From: Turbatrix aceti
Taxonomy: Eukaryota > Nematoda > Chromadorea > Rhabditida > Panagrolaimidae
Assembly: GCA_963969345.1 (NCBI GenBank)
Contig: OZ017770.1
Coordinates: forward strand, 9,061,246-9,125,245
Direction of reading: 5' to 3'
DNA: 64,000 bases
Position numbers and translations under genes: made by a program. Under the pieces are notes generated by a model, which saw only the letters and a list, made by a program, of their open reading frames with translations, ran no database searches and was not told where the DNA came from. Shown piece by piece: positions 36,768-47,724 of the stretch (position 1 is its first letter; each line of letters starts with the position of its first letter).

Positions 36768-39700
36768 ATGGAAGATCGAAGCAAGCGTTCCATATTCGTG
36801 AGTTTGTTTGAAATATTTTGTATGGGTTCTGAAAGTTTTCATTACAGGCTACGGACGAGCATGCGTCGGACTCGGAAGAGATTCCGCAGTCTGACACCTC
36901 GACTTTGGCCGCGTCAATTGAAGAAGAAGCCCCGGCTATGGACGATCGTGCGCCAGTCGTTGACGAGATTCTGCAGTCTGACACGCCTCCTCCGGCCGCC
37001 TTGATTGAAGAAGAAGCCCCGGCTATGGACGATCGTGCGCCAGTCGTTGACGAGATTCTGCAGTCTGACACGCCTCCTCCGGCCGCCTTGATTGAAGAAG
37101 AAGCCCCGGCTATGGACGATCGTGCGCCAGTCGTTGACGAGATTCTGCAGTCTGACACGCCTCCTCCGGCCGCCTTGATTGAGGAAGAAGCCCCGGCTAT
37201 GGACGATCATGCGCCAGTCGTTGACGCGATTCTGCTCTCTGACACGCCGCCTTCGGCCGCCTCTACTTTGAGCATGGAAGATCGAAGCAAGCGTAGCAAA
37301 GTCGTGAGTTTGATTGAAATGTTGTATGGGTTCTGAAGTTTTTATTACAGGCCCCGAAGAGGTTTTCCCCGTCACCGAAGAAACCATCGCGTCAGTTTGA
37401 AAACCTTTTGACCTCTAAAACTCCGCAGAAGACGGTGATGCCTTCGACATCGACGCAGAAGGCCGCGTATGTTGAAGAGGAGGCGCCGACTACGGACGAG
37501 CATGCGTCGGACTCAGAAGAGATTCCGCAGTCTGACACGCCGCCTCCGGCCGCCGTGATTGAGGAAGAAGCCCCGGCTATGGACGATCGTGCGCCAGTCG
37601 TTGACGAGATTCTGCAGTCTGACACGCCTCCTCCGGCCGCCTTGATTGAGGAAGAAGCCCCGGCTATGGACGATCATGCGCCAGTCGTTGACGAGATTCT
37701 GCTCTCTGACACGCCGCCTTCGGCCGCCTCTACTTTGAGCATGGAAGATCGAAGCAAGCGTAGCAAAGTCGTGAGTTTGATTGAAATGTTGTATGGGTTC
37801 TGAAAGTTTTTATTACAGGCCCCGAAGAGGTTTTCCCCGTCACCGAAGAAACCATCGCGTCAGTTTGAAAACCTTTTGACCTCTAAAACTCCGCAGAAGA
37901 CGGTGATGCCTTCGACATCGACGCAGAAGGCCGCGTATGTTGAAGAGGAGGCGCCGACTACGGACGAGCATGCGTCGGACTCAGAAGAGATTCCGCAGTC
38001 TGACACGCCGCCTCCGGCCGCCGTGATTGAGGAAGAAGCCCCGGCTATGGACGATCGTGCGCCAGTCGTTGACGAGATTCTGCAGTCTGACACGCCTCCT
38101 CCGGCCGCCTTGATTGAGGAAGAAGCCCCGGCTATGGACGATCATGCGCCAGTCGTTGACGAGATTCTGCTCTCTGACACGCCGCCTTCGGCCGCCTCTA
38201 CTTTGAGCATGGAAGATCGAAGCAAGCGTAGCAAAGTCGTGAGTTTGATTGAAATGTTGTATGGGTTCTGAAAGTTTTTATTACAGGCCCCGAAGAGGTT
38301 TTCCCCGTCACCGAAGAAACCATCGCGTCAGTTTGAAAACCTTTTGACCTCTAAAACTCCGCAGAAGACGGTGATGCCTTCGACATCGACGCAGAAGGCC
38401 GCGTATCTTGAAGAGGAGGCGCCGACTACGGACGAGCATGCGTCGGACTCAGAAGAGATTCCGCAGTCTGACACGCCGCCTCCGGCCGCCGTGATTGAGG
38501 AAGAAGCCCCGGCTATGGACGATCATGCGCCAGTCGTTGACGCGATTCTGCTCTCTGACACGCCGCCTTCGGCCGCCTCTACTTTGAGCATGGAAGATCG
38601 AAGCAAGCGTAGCAAAGTCGTGAGTTTGATTGAAATGTTGTATGGGTTCTGAAAGTTTTTATTACAGGCCCCGAAGAGGTTTTCCCCGTCACCGAAGAAA
38701 CCATCGCGTCAGTTTGAAAACCTTTTGACCTCTAAAACTCCGCAGAAGACGGTGATGCCTTCGACATCGACGCAGAAGGCCGCGTATGTTGAAGAGGAGG
38801 CGCCGACTACGGACGAGCATGCGTCGGACTCAGAAGAGATTCCGCAGTCTGACACGCCGCCTCCGGCCGCCGTGATTGAGGAAGAAGCCCCGGCTATGGA
38901 CGATCGTGCGCCAGTCGTTGACGAGATTCTGCAGTCTGACACGCCTCCTCCGGCCGCCTTGATTGAGGAAGAAGCCCCGGCTATGGACGATCATGCGCCA
39001 GTCGTTGACGAGATTCTGCTCTCTGACACGCCGCCTTCGGCCGCCTCTACTTTGAGCATGGAAGATCGAAGCAAGCGTAGCAAAGTCGTGAGTTTGATTG
39101 AAATGTTGTATGGGTTCTGAAAGTTTTTATTACAGGCCCCGAAGAGGTTTTCCCCGTCACCGAAGAAACCATCGCGTCAGTTTGAAAACCTTTTGACCTC
39201 TAAAACTCCGCAGAAGACGGTGATGCCTTCGACATCGACGCAGAAGGCCGCGTATCTTGAAGAGGAGGCGCCGACTACGGACGAGCATGTGTCGGACTCA
39301 GAAGAGATTCCGCAGTCTGACACGCCGCCTCCGGCCGCCGTGATTGAGGAAGAAGCCCCGGCTATGGACGATCATGCGCCAGTCGTTGACGCGATTCTGC
39401 TCTCTGACACGCCGCCTTCGGCCGCCTCTACTTTGAGCATGGAAGATCGAAGCAAGCGTAGCAAAGTCGTGAGTTTGATTGAAATGTTGTATGGGTTCTG
39501 AAAGTTTTTATTACAGGCCCCGAAGAGGTTTTCCCCGTCACCGAAGAAACCATCGCGTCAGTTTGAAAACCTTTTGACCTCTAAAACTCCGCAGAAGACG
39601 GTGATGCCTTCGACATCGACGCAGAAGGCCGCGTATCTTGAAGAGGAGGCGCCGACTACGGACGAGCATGTGTCGGACTCAGAAGAGATTCCGCAGTCTG

Positions 39701-42700
39701 ACACGCCGCCTCCGGCCGCCGTGATTGAGGAAGAAGCCCCGGCTATGGACGATCATGCGCCAGTCGTTGACGAGATTCTGCTCTCTGACACGCCGCCTTC
39801 GGCCGCCTCTACTTTGAGCATGGAAGATCGAAGCAAGCGTAGCAAAGTCGTGAGTTTGATTGAAATGTTGTATGGGTTCTGAAAGTTTTTATTACAGGCC
39901 CCGAAGAGGTTTTCCCCGTCACCGAAGAAACCATCGCGTCAGTTTGAAAACCTTTTGACCTCTAAAACTCCGCAGAAGACGGTGATGCCTTCGACATCGA
40001 CGCAGAAGGCCGCGTATCTTGAAGAGGAGGCGCCGACTACGGACGAGCATGTGTCGGACTCAGAAGAGATTCCGCAGTCTGACACGCCGCCTCCGGCCGC
40101 CGTGATTGAGGAAGAAGCCCCGGCTATGGACGATCGTGCGCCAGTCGTTGACGAGATTCTGCAGTCTGACACGCCTCCTCCGGCCGCCTTGATTGAGGAA
40201 GAAGCCCCGGCTATGGACGATCGTGCGCCAGTCGTTGACGAAATTCTGCTGTCTGACACGCCTCCTCCGGCCGCCTTGATTGAGGAAGAAGCCCCGGCTA
40301 TGGACGATCGTGCGCCAGTCGATGACGAGATTCTGCAGTCTGACACGCCTCCTCCGGCCGCCTTGATTGAGGAAGAAGCCCCGGCTATGGACGATCGTGC
40401 GCCAGTCGTTGACGAAATTCTGCTGTCTGACACGCCTCCTCCGGCCGCCTTGATTGAGGAAGAAGCCCCGGCTATGGACGATCGTGCGCCAGTCGATGAC
40501 GAGATTCTGCAGTCTGACACGCCTCCTCCGGCCGCCTTGATTGAGGAAGAAGCCCCGGCTATGGACGATCGTGCGCCAGTCGTTGACGAAATTCTGCTGT
40601 CTGACACGCCTCCTCCGGCCGCCTTGATTGAAGAAGAAGCCCCGGCTATGGACGATCATGCGCCAGTCGTTGACGCGATTCTGCTCTCTGACACGCCGCC
40701 TTCGGCCGCCTCTACTTTGAGCATGGAAGATCGAAGCAAGCGTAGCAAAGTCGTGAGTTTGATTGAAATGTTGTATGGGTTCTGAAAGTTTTTATTACAG
40801 GCCCCGAAGAGGTTTTCCCCGTCACCGAAGAAACCATCGCGTCAGTTTGAAAACCTTTTGACCTCTAAAACTCCGCAGAAGACGGTGATGCCTTCGACAT
40901 CGACGCAGAAGGCCGCGTATCTTGAAGAGGAGGCGCCGACTACGGACGAGCATGTGTCGGACTCAGAAGAGATTCCGCAGTCTGACACGCCGCCTCCGGC
41001 CGCCGTGATTGAGGAAGAAGCCCCGGCTATGGACGATCGTGCGCCAGTCGTTGACGAGATTCTGCAGTCTGACACGCCTCCTCCGGCCGCCTTGATTGAG
41101 GAAGAAGCCCCGGCTATGGACGATCGTGCGCCAGTCGTTGACGAAATTCTGCTGTCTGACACGCCTCCTCCGGCCGCCTTGATTGAGGAGGAAGCCCCGG
41201 CTATGGACGATCGTGCGCCAGTCGATGACGAGATTCTGCAGTCTGACACGCCTCCTCCGGCCGCCTTGATTGAGGAAGAAGCCCCGGCTATGGACGATCG
41301 TGCGCCAGTCGTTGACGAAATTCTGCTGTCTGACACGCCTCCTCCGGCCGCCTTGATTGAAGAAGAAGCCCCGGCTATGGACGATCGTGCGCCAGTCGTT
41401 GACGAAATTCTGCTGTCTGACACGCCTCCTCCGGCCGCCTTGATTGAGGAAGAAGCCCCGGCTATGGACGATCGTGCGCCAGTCGATGACGAGATTCTGC
41501 TGTCTGACACGCCTCCTCCGGCCGCCTTGATTGAAGAAGAAGCCCCGGCTATGGACGATCGTGCGCCAGTCGTTGACGAGATTCTGCTGTCTGACACGCC
41601 TCCTCCGGCCGCCTTGATTGAGGAAGAAGCCCCGGCTATGGACGATCGTGCGCCAGTCGTTGACGAAATTCTGCTGTCTGACACGCCTCCTCCGGCCGCC
41701 TTGATTGAAGAAGAAGCCCCGGCTATGGACGATCGTGCGCCAGTCGTTGACGAGATTCTGCTGTCTGACACGCCTCCTCCGGCCGCCTTGATTGAGGAAG
41801 AAGCCCCGGCTATGGACGATCGTGCGCCAGTCGTTGACGAAATTCTGCTGTCTGACACGCCTCCTCCGGCCGCCTTGATTGAAGAAGAAGCCCCGGCTAT
41901 GGACGATCGTGCGCCAGTCGTTGACGAAATTCTGCTGTCTGACACGCCTCCTCCGGCCGCCTTGATTGAGGAAGAAGCCCCGGCTATGGACGATCGTGCG
42001 CCAGTCGTTGACGAGATTCTGCTGTCTGACACGCCTCCTCCGGCCGCCTTGATTGAGGAAGAAGCCCCGGCTATGGACGATCGTGCGCCAGTCGATGACG
42101 AGATTCTGCTGTCTGACACGCCTCCTCCGGCCGCCTTGATTGAAGAAGAAGCCCCGGCTATGGACGATCGTGCGCCAGTCGTTGACGAAATTCTGCTGTC
42201 TGACACGCCTCCTCCGGCCGCCTTGATTGAGGAAGAAGCCCCGGCTATGGACGATCGTGCGCCAGTCGTTGACGAAATTCTGCTGTCTGACACGCCTCCT
42301 CCGGCCGCCTTGATTGAAGAAGAAGCCCCGGCTATGGACGATCGTGCGCCAGTCGTTGACGAAATTCTGCTGTCTGACACGCCTCCTCCGGCCGCCTTGA
42401 TTGAGGAAGAAGCCCCGGCTATGGACGATCGTGCGCCAGTCGTTGACGAAATTCTGCTGTCTGACACGCCTCCTCCGGCCGCCTTGATTGAAGAAGAAGC
42501 CCCGGCTATGGACGATCGTGCGCCAGTCGTTGACGAAATTCTGCTGTCTGACACGCCTCCTCCGGCCGCCTTGATTGAGGAAGAAGCCCCGGCTATGGAC
42601 GATCGTGCGCCAGTCGATGACGAGATTCTGCTGTCTGACACGCCTCCTCCGGCCGCCTTGATTGAGGAAGAAGCCCCGGCTATGGACGATCGTGCGCCAG

Positions 42701-44716
42701 TCGTTGACGAAATTCTGCTGTCTGACACGCCTCCTCCGGCCGCCTTGATTGAGGAAGAAGCCCCGGCTATGGACGATCGTGCGCCAGTCGATGACGAGAT
42801 TCTGCTGTCTGACACGCCTCCTCCGGCCGCCTTGATTGAAGAAGAAGCCCCGGCTATGGACGATCGTGCGCCAGTCGTTGACGAAATTCTGCTGTCTGAC
42901 ACGCCTCCTCCGGCCGCCTTGATTGAAGAAGAAGCCCCGGCTATGGACGATCGTGCGCCAGTCGATGACGAGATTCTGCTGTCTGACACGCCTCCTCCGG
43001 CCGCCTTGATTGAAGAAGAAGCCCCGGCTATGGACGATCGTGCGCCAGTCGTTGACGAAATTCTGCTGTCTGACACGCCTCCTCCGGCCGCCTTGATTGA
43101 AGAAGAAGCCCCGGCTATGGACGATCGTGCGCCAGTCGTTGACGAAATTCTGCTGTCTGACACGCCGCCTCCGGCCACCTCTACTTTGAGCACGGAAGAT
43201 CGAAGCAAGCGTTCCATATTCGTGAGTTTGTTTGAAATATTTTGTATGGGTTCTGAAAGTTTTTATTACAGGCCCCGATAAGGTTCACCGTGCCGACTAC
43301 GGACGAGCATGCGTCGGACTCAGAAGAGATTCCGCAGTCTACGGAAGAAGATTCGGAGTCTACTGAATCTTCGGAAGAGCCGGAGTCTGCTGAATCTTCG
43401 GAAATGTCGGAGTCTTCTGAATCTCCGACGCCGTCTCCGGAAAAGCCGAAGAAGCAGGGGGTCAACATCGTAAAACCCCCGGCTCCGAGGAAGGAACCGA
43501 TGCCTTCGACATCGACGCAGAAGGCCGCGTCTGTTGAAGAAGAAGCCCCGGCTATGGACGATCGTGCGCCAGTCGATGACGAGATTCTGCAGTCTGACAC
43601 GCCTCCTCCGGCCGCCTTGATTGAAGAAGAAGCCCCGGCTATGGACGATCGTGCGCCAGTCGTTGACGAAATTCTGCTGTCTGACACGCCTCCTCCGGCC
43701 GCCTTGATTGAGGAAGAAGCCCCGGCTATGGACGATCGTGCGCCAGTCGATGACGAGATTCTGCTGTCTGACACGCCTCCTCCGGCCGCCTTGATTGAAG
43801 AAGAAGCCCCGGCTATGGACGATCGTGCGCCAGTCGTTGACGAAATTCTGCTGTCTGACACGCCTCCTCCGGCCGCCTTGATTGAAGAAGAAGCCCCGGC
43901 TATGGACGATCGTGCGCCAGTCGTTGACGAAATTCTGCTGTCTGACACGCCTCCTCCGGCCGCCTTGATTGAAGAAGAAGCCCCGGCTATGGACGATCGT
44001 GCGCCAGTCGTTGACGAAATTCTGCTGTCTGACACGCCGCCTCCGGCCACCTCTACTTTGAGCACGGAAGATCGAAGCAAGCGTTCTATATTCGTGAGTT
44101 TGTTTGAAATATTTTGTATGGGTTCTGAAAGTTTTTATTACAGGCCCCGATAAGGTTCACCGTGCCGACTACGGACGATCATGCGTCGGACTCAGAAGAG
44201 ATTCCGCAGTCTACGGAAGAAGATTCGGAGTCTACTGAATCTTCGGAAGAGCCGGAGTCTGCTGAATCTTCGGAAATGTCGGAGTCTTCTGAATCTCCGA
44301 CGCCGTCTCCGGAAAAGCCGAAGAAGCAGGGGGTCAACAGCGTAAAACCCCCGGCTCCGAGGAAGGAACCGATGCCTTCGATGAATTACCAAAAAGCCGC
44401 GACGACTTATCCGAAAGCCCAGGCTTCGAAAAATAAGTCACACGCTACGAAAGAAGACTCGGACTCTGCTGAATCTTTGACGCCGTCTCCGCAAAAGCCG
44501 AAGAAGCCCTGGGTCAAGATTGTAAGACCCCCGGCTCCGAGAAAGAGGCCGCTGACTCCGGTGAACACCCAGAAGGACGCAATATCCGAGCAGGAGGCCG
44601 AGTCTCCTGAACCGATTGTGATCGATGCAAGAACCACTCCACCGCCGCCGGATGCTCCGTTAAACCTCCCGCCAGGCTATAAGCGCATCCCGGGGGGAAG
44701 GATTCCGTTTTACTGA
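36768..44716 (+). CDS. giant acidic proline-rich repeat protein (about 2,470 residues)
   Basis: No known family recognised. Twelve exons: 36768..36797, 36848..37303, 37351..37770, 37819..38238, 38287..38619, 38668..39087, 39136..39468, 39517..39849, 39898..40752, 40801..43221, 43272..44093, 44144..44716. Every internal exon is a multiple of three and starts and ends in phase 0. The bulk is a 29-residue unit (EEEAPAMDD, then RAPVVDEILLSDTPPPAA), with 4, 2, 2, 1, 2, 1, 1, 7, 25 and 6 copies in exons 2 to 11, about 51 in all, plus diverged units (EEEAPTTDEHASDSEE). Each full unit carries about 8 acidic residues, one Arg and an SDTP site. Basic linkers (KRFSPSPKKPSRQ, EDRSKRSK) sit at exon ends. 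The C-terminal exon is unique: Ser/Glu-rich, then basic (KKPWVKIVRPPAPRKR) and ends GYKRIPGGRIPFY. No signal peptide or membrane helix; probably intracellular and disordered. Stops in the introns mean retention would truncate it. Confidence 0.75.
36914..44046. repeat. 87-bp coding minisatellite with exon-intron modules
   Basis: The core unit is 87 bp and occurs about 51 times, mostly differing at a few fixed positions (GAA/GAG in the Glu run, GTTGAC/GATGAC, GAAATT/GAGATT, CAGTCT/CTGTCT). Above this sits a module made of one exon plus its downstream intron: 468 bp (exons 3, 4 and 6) or 381 bp (exons 5, 7 and 8), the difference being exactly one 87-bp unit. The introns are 47-50 bp and nearly identical. 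The longest uninterrupted array is in exon 10, about 25 units from about 41005 to 43175. Real copy number may differ because such arrays assemble badly. Confidence 0.9.
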
Positions 44717-45159
44717 GACCAACGTTTTCTAATCTTTGTCAGTTGTCAGTTTTAACATTTTTGTTATCATTATTTTTTTACTCGACCGTGTGAATAGCAC
44801 CTGTTCTACTATTATCAATTTGTTTTTTTTTACTACCGTTTTTTACTTGTCCTTGTAATTTACTTGTGTACGTTCGATAATGAATAATTTGTTGTTCATC
44901 GCTTGATCGACTCGACACTTCCGATCCGAAGGCTACGGAAGTTAACCTTAGCATTCTATATCTTGCGTTTGTTATTTTGACCTCCGGCACGGGTTGAAAT
45001 TTTTACGCTTGTTGTACGCGCGGGAATAAAAATTTCAACAGTACGTTCAAATTTCTAAAAGCTTTTTCCTACAAGCTTTTTTCTTTGAGTTGTTACGGAA
45101 AAATGCGACATTTTTTCCCGATGTAACATTTTTTTCCAGATTTTTTTGTAAAATTTTTT
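44717..45159. other. 3' flank of repeat gene, no gene seen
   Basis: 440 bp of A/T-rich DNA. A GGGAATAAAAATT near 45021 contains AATAAA and could be the polyadenylation signal of the repeat gene, about 310 bp after its stop. Confidence 0.35.
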
Positions 45160-45400
45160 TATAACGTTGAGAGGAACATCCTAATAACCCCTAACACTTA
45201 CAGTTTGTCACTGACTGAGTACGAAAAATATTCGTTCAAAAACACTAGTAAAAAACTATACCAATCGCTTATTTTCCTGGTTTGAGAAAGAATAGCATCG
45301 ACTGTTATCATGTGTCATGGATTGATAAATTTCAGACACTGACGAGGATTTTAAAGATCAACTCACCGTTTTTGTGTCTCGTCTTATGCTTTTTTTAAAT
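45160..45400 (+). pseudogene. atlastin-like gene fragment
   Basis: The stretch aligns by eye with the start of the third and fourth exons of the atlastin-like gene at 49550..51691. It includes ATAAC...AACATC...CTTACAG, a CACTAGTAAAA block and CCAATCGCTTATTTTCCTGG, which is nearly identical to the intact genes. It then runs into stops instead of the VRDW sequence. After a gap comes an acceptor (AAATTTCAG) and GACGAGGATTTTAAAGATCA, matching the exon that begins DLDRDFEKQ. Intron remnants show that it is a DNA-level copy rather than a retrocopy. No P-loop region is present. Confidence 0.65.
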
Positions 45401-45998
45401 ATTTTACGCGTTTGACGCCAAATTTGGTTCAATGTCGAGGTCAGAATTCGTTGGGAACGGGGAATTATACCTTCTTTGGAGACGGAATCTGACGGGGTCA
45501 AGAACCATCATTTTTTCGACACAACGTTGTTTCAAGGTGTTTTCAATGGAATCTATCCATCAACCAAATGTTTATTATTTTTAAACATCATAAAAAATGT
45601 TAGTTCTTTTTTCAGGTTTACATTTTCTACCAAAGAAGTGAAATTCAATGTTTGGTATCTAAACATTTTTTTAGCGTAAACATTTGTCTGTATGTCGTTT
45701 ACCATGGAAAAATAGGGAAATTTTGCGTGGGTAGAACATTCGAGCAGATTATGATTGCCTTTTGATTGAAATCCAAGTACTACTGAGCTTTGGCAAAAAG
45801 TTGGTGTGTTTTTTTGCAAAAACGAGATGCCTGATAAATAGACGTTTTTGTCTCCGCCTAATTTCTCACTCATCGTACAAATAGTAGCGATTTTTCTGGT
45901 TGGCATCAATCAGAATTTTTACATTTTGTCAAAAAAATTTCCACACTACATATTTTTTACGTACTTCGCGTCAACGCCCAGAATCAAGCTTTGTCAAA

Positions 45999-46151
45999 AT
46001 GAAATTGCTTTATATTTTGTTTGTTATCATGGCTATCAACATCACCTTTGCAAAGCTTTTCTGTACAAACGCGGTACTGTCGTCCCTAGACTGCTTTCTT
46101 CTAACAAACAGAACGTCACTGTTTACAATGACTAGCGTTCTTTACAACTGA
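45999..46151 (+). CDS. possible small secreted peptide, 50 residues
   Basis: Frame of 50 residues with a convincing signal peptide (MKLLYILFVIMAINITFA) followed by a short chain with two Cys (LFCTNA and LDCFLL) and an N-glycosylation site (NRT). AATAAA occurs near 46299, about 150 bp later. No homologue is recognised and there is no splice evidence. It could instead be the first exon of a longer gene or a chance frame. Confidence 0.28.
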   Translation: MKLLYILFVIMAINITFAKLFCTNAVLSSLDCFLLTNRTSLFTMTSVLYN

Positions 46152-46727
46152 ATACGATGTTCCAAAAAATTAAGTTTATCCGAGAACGAATAATTTTGCT
46201 TATGCTGATGTTGTTTTGCGTCATTTTGACATAATTTGACGTTTTGAAGTCATTTTGTTTATGTTGATCCAAAAATGTTATGCAGGTTGGGAAAAAAATA
46301 AATGATCACTTTTAAGAATGTAATCCAACTACATAATTATAATTTTTTGTAACTAACAAATGTATAGTGTTTTTTAAAACCCATAAAAATAGGATTAATC
46401 TCATTTTATTAAAAAAATGTGGATACCAAGCAATTATTGAAAAATGAAGTAAAGTCCGGTCTTGACAAAAAATTAGTAAAGTGCAGTGATCTTAAGTTAT
46501 CATTTGAACATCAGTAAAAACACTACTCAAATTTGGCAAATATTATTAGCTTTGCATGTTTTCTTGAATTTTTTTGTAGTTTTTGCAATACCAGAAGGCG
46601 TTCCAATTTTTGCCCATTGATGCGGCGCACCCTGTTCATGTTCATAAACGCCGAAAACCACAAAAAATTGGTGTGGCATGGCCCATTCTATCTGCTTTTT
46701 TTGTAGTGCTGACGTTTAAGCAAAAAA

Positions 46728-47724
46728 ATGTGGTTTTGTATGGTTGCAAGTTGCTTGCAGCTTTTTGTAATTATTCTTTGCATTTTTGTCTTGCTTGGCA
46801 TCCGAAAAGCTTACAAACATAGTGATGTTCGTCACGATCCATTCATTTACATATCCTATCTGGCCATGTTTTTTTACATCGGATCAATGGTGGCTCAAGA
46901 AGATGCTGTCCTTACAGCGATGTTTACAAAGGTTAGATGTTTGCAGTCCATTTTTGTACGACAGTAAAAATTTTATTCAGAATAACACCGTCGACGCTCC
47001 AGTGGGATCGATGAAACTCTTAGAATACGGATTAGTTTTTTTTCCGTATTTCGTTCCTTTTCTCCTAAACATGAATTGGATATTCTACTTTTTTCTTCAC
47101 TCGGCTTGGCTTCGTCTTTTTAAACCGCCTCACAACAGCAACCTGATTGCGGCTATCATGGTTTTCCCGGCGCATATGATTGTCATGTGTTTTCTGTTAC
47201 AATGCCATCTTCGCGTTGAGATTGAAGAACTGTATTTCAAGCAAGCGTGTTCAACCGAAAGCAAGGACTTTTTGAACAAAGTAAGTAATAAGTAAAAAAA
47301 ATTTAATTTATTCTGGATAACACATCAAAAACATTTTTAGTGGAAGCAGTACGTGATGATTATCCCAGTGCGCTGCACCTGTATCTCGTACATTCCTTGC
47401 GGATTTGTCATCCTTTGGAAGTGGCTTCAAACCGGTCGTGTCGATAGATACTGGAAACAGTTTTTTGGAAGCTGCATTGTCGGGTGCCTAATATACGCTT
47501 TACAACTGATTTATAGTTTCGTGTTTGCCACCCACACTGCTGCACTTGTTCACATAACAACAGTTTTGGGGGCAGATGAAGCTGTTCGTCACTACACCTA
47601 TACACTTGTCATTCAATTGTTTTATCCGACAATTTCCACTACCGTTAGCGATTCGTCTATGCAAAGTGGCACTGAGAATGCTGTTGTGACCAAATCTGAT
47701 CCAAACTCCACTGAGTTGACGTGA
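46728..47724 (+). CDS. seven-helix membrane protein, chemoreceptor-like, unknown
   Basis: Exons 46728..46931, 46981..47280, 47341..47724; 295 residues. About seven hydrophobic segments are seen: LQLFVIILCIFVLLGI, FIYISYLAMFFYIGSM, GLVFFPYFVPFLLNM with WIFYFFLHSAWL, LIAAIMVFPAHMIVMCFLL, VRCTCISYIPCGFVILWKW, CIVGCLIYALQLIYSFVFA and YTYTLVIQLFYPTIS. There is no signal peptide and the N-terminus is very short. The layout resembles nematode serpentine chemoreceptors, but no family motif (DRY, NPxxY) is present, so the assignment is an inference from topology. An in-frame alternative start lies at 46740. Exon phases are all 0. Upstream coding sequence may be missing. Confidence 0.55.

Noticed and set aside
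40842..43217. Long - strand open frame of about 790 codons across the minisatellite
   Set aside because: It mirrors the + strand repeat; no splice signals, unique ends or promoter support it, and openness follows from the stop-free 87-bp unit.
36898..44050. CRISPR-like array of regular repeats
   Set aside because: Repeat units are contiguous, 87 bp, coding and without unique spacers; this is a coding minisatellite in a eukaryotic gene.
45553..45906. 117-codon - strand frame with an ATG at 45906
   Set aside because: No signal peptide, domain or splice support, and next to a decayed atlastin fragment; likely chance.
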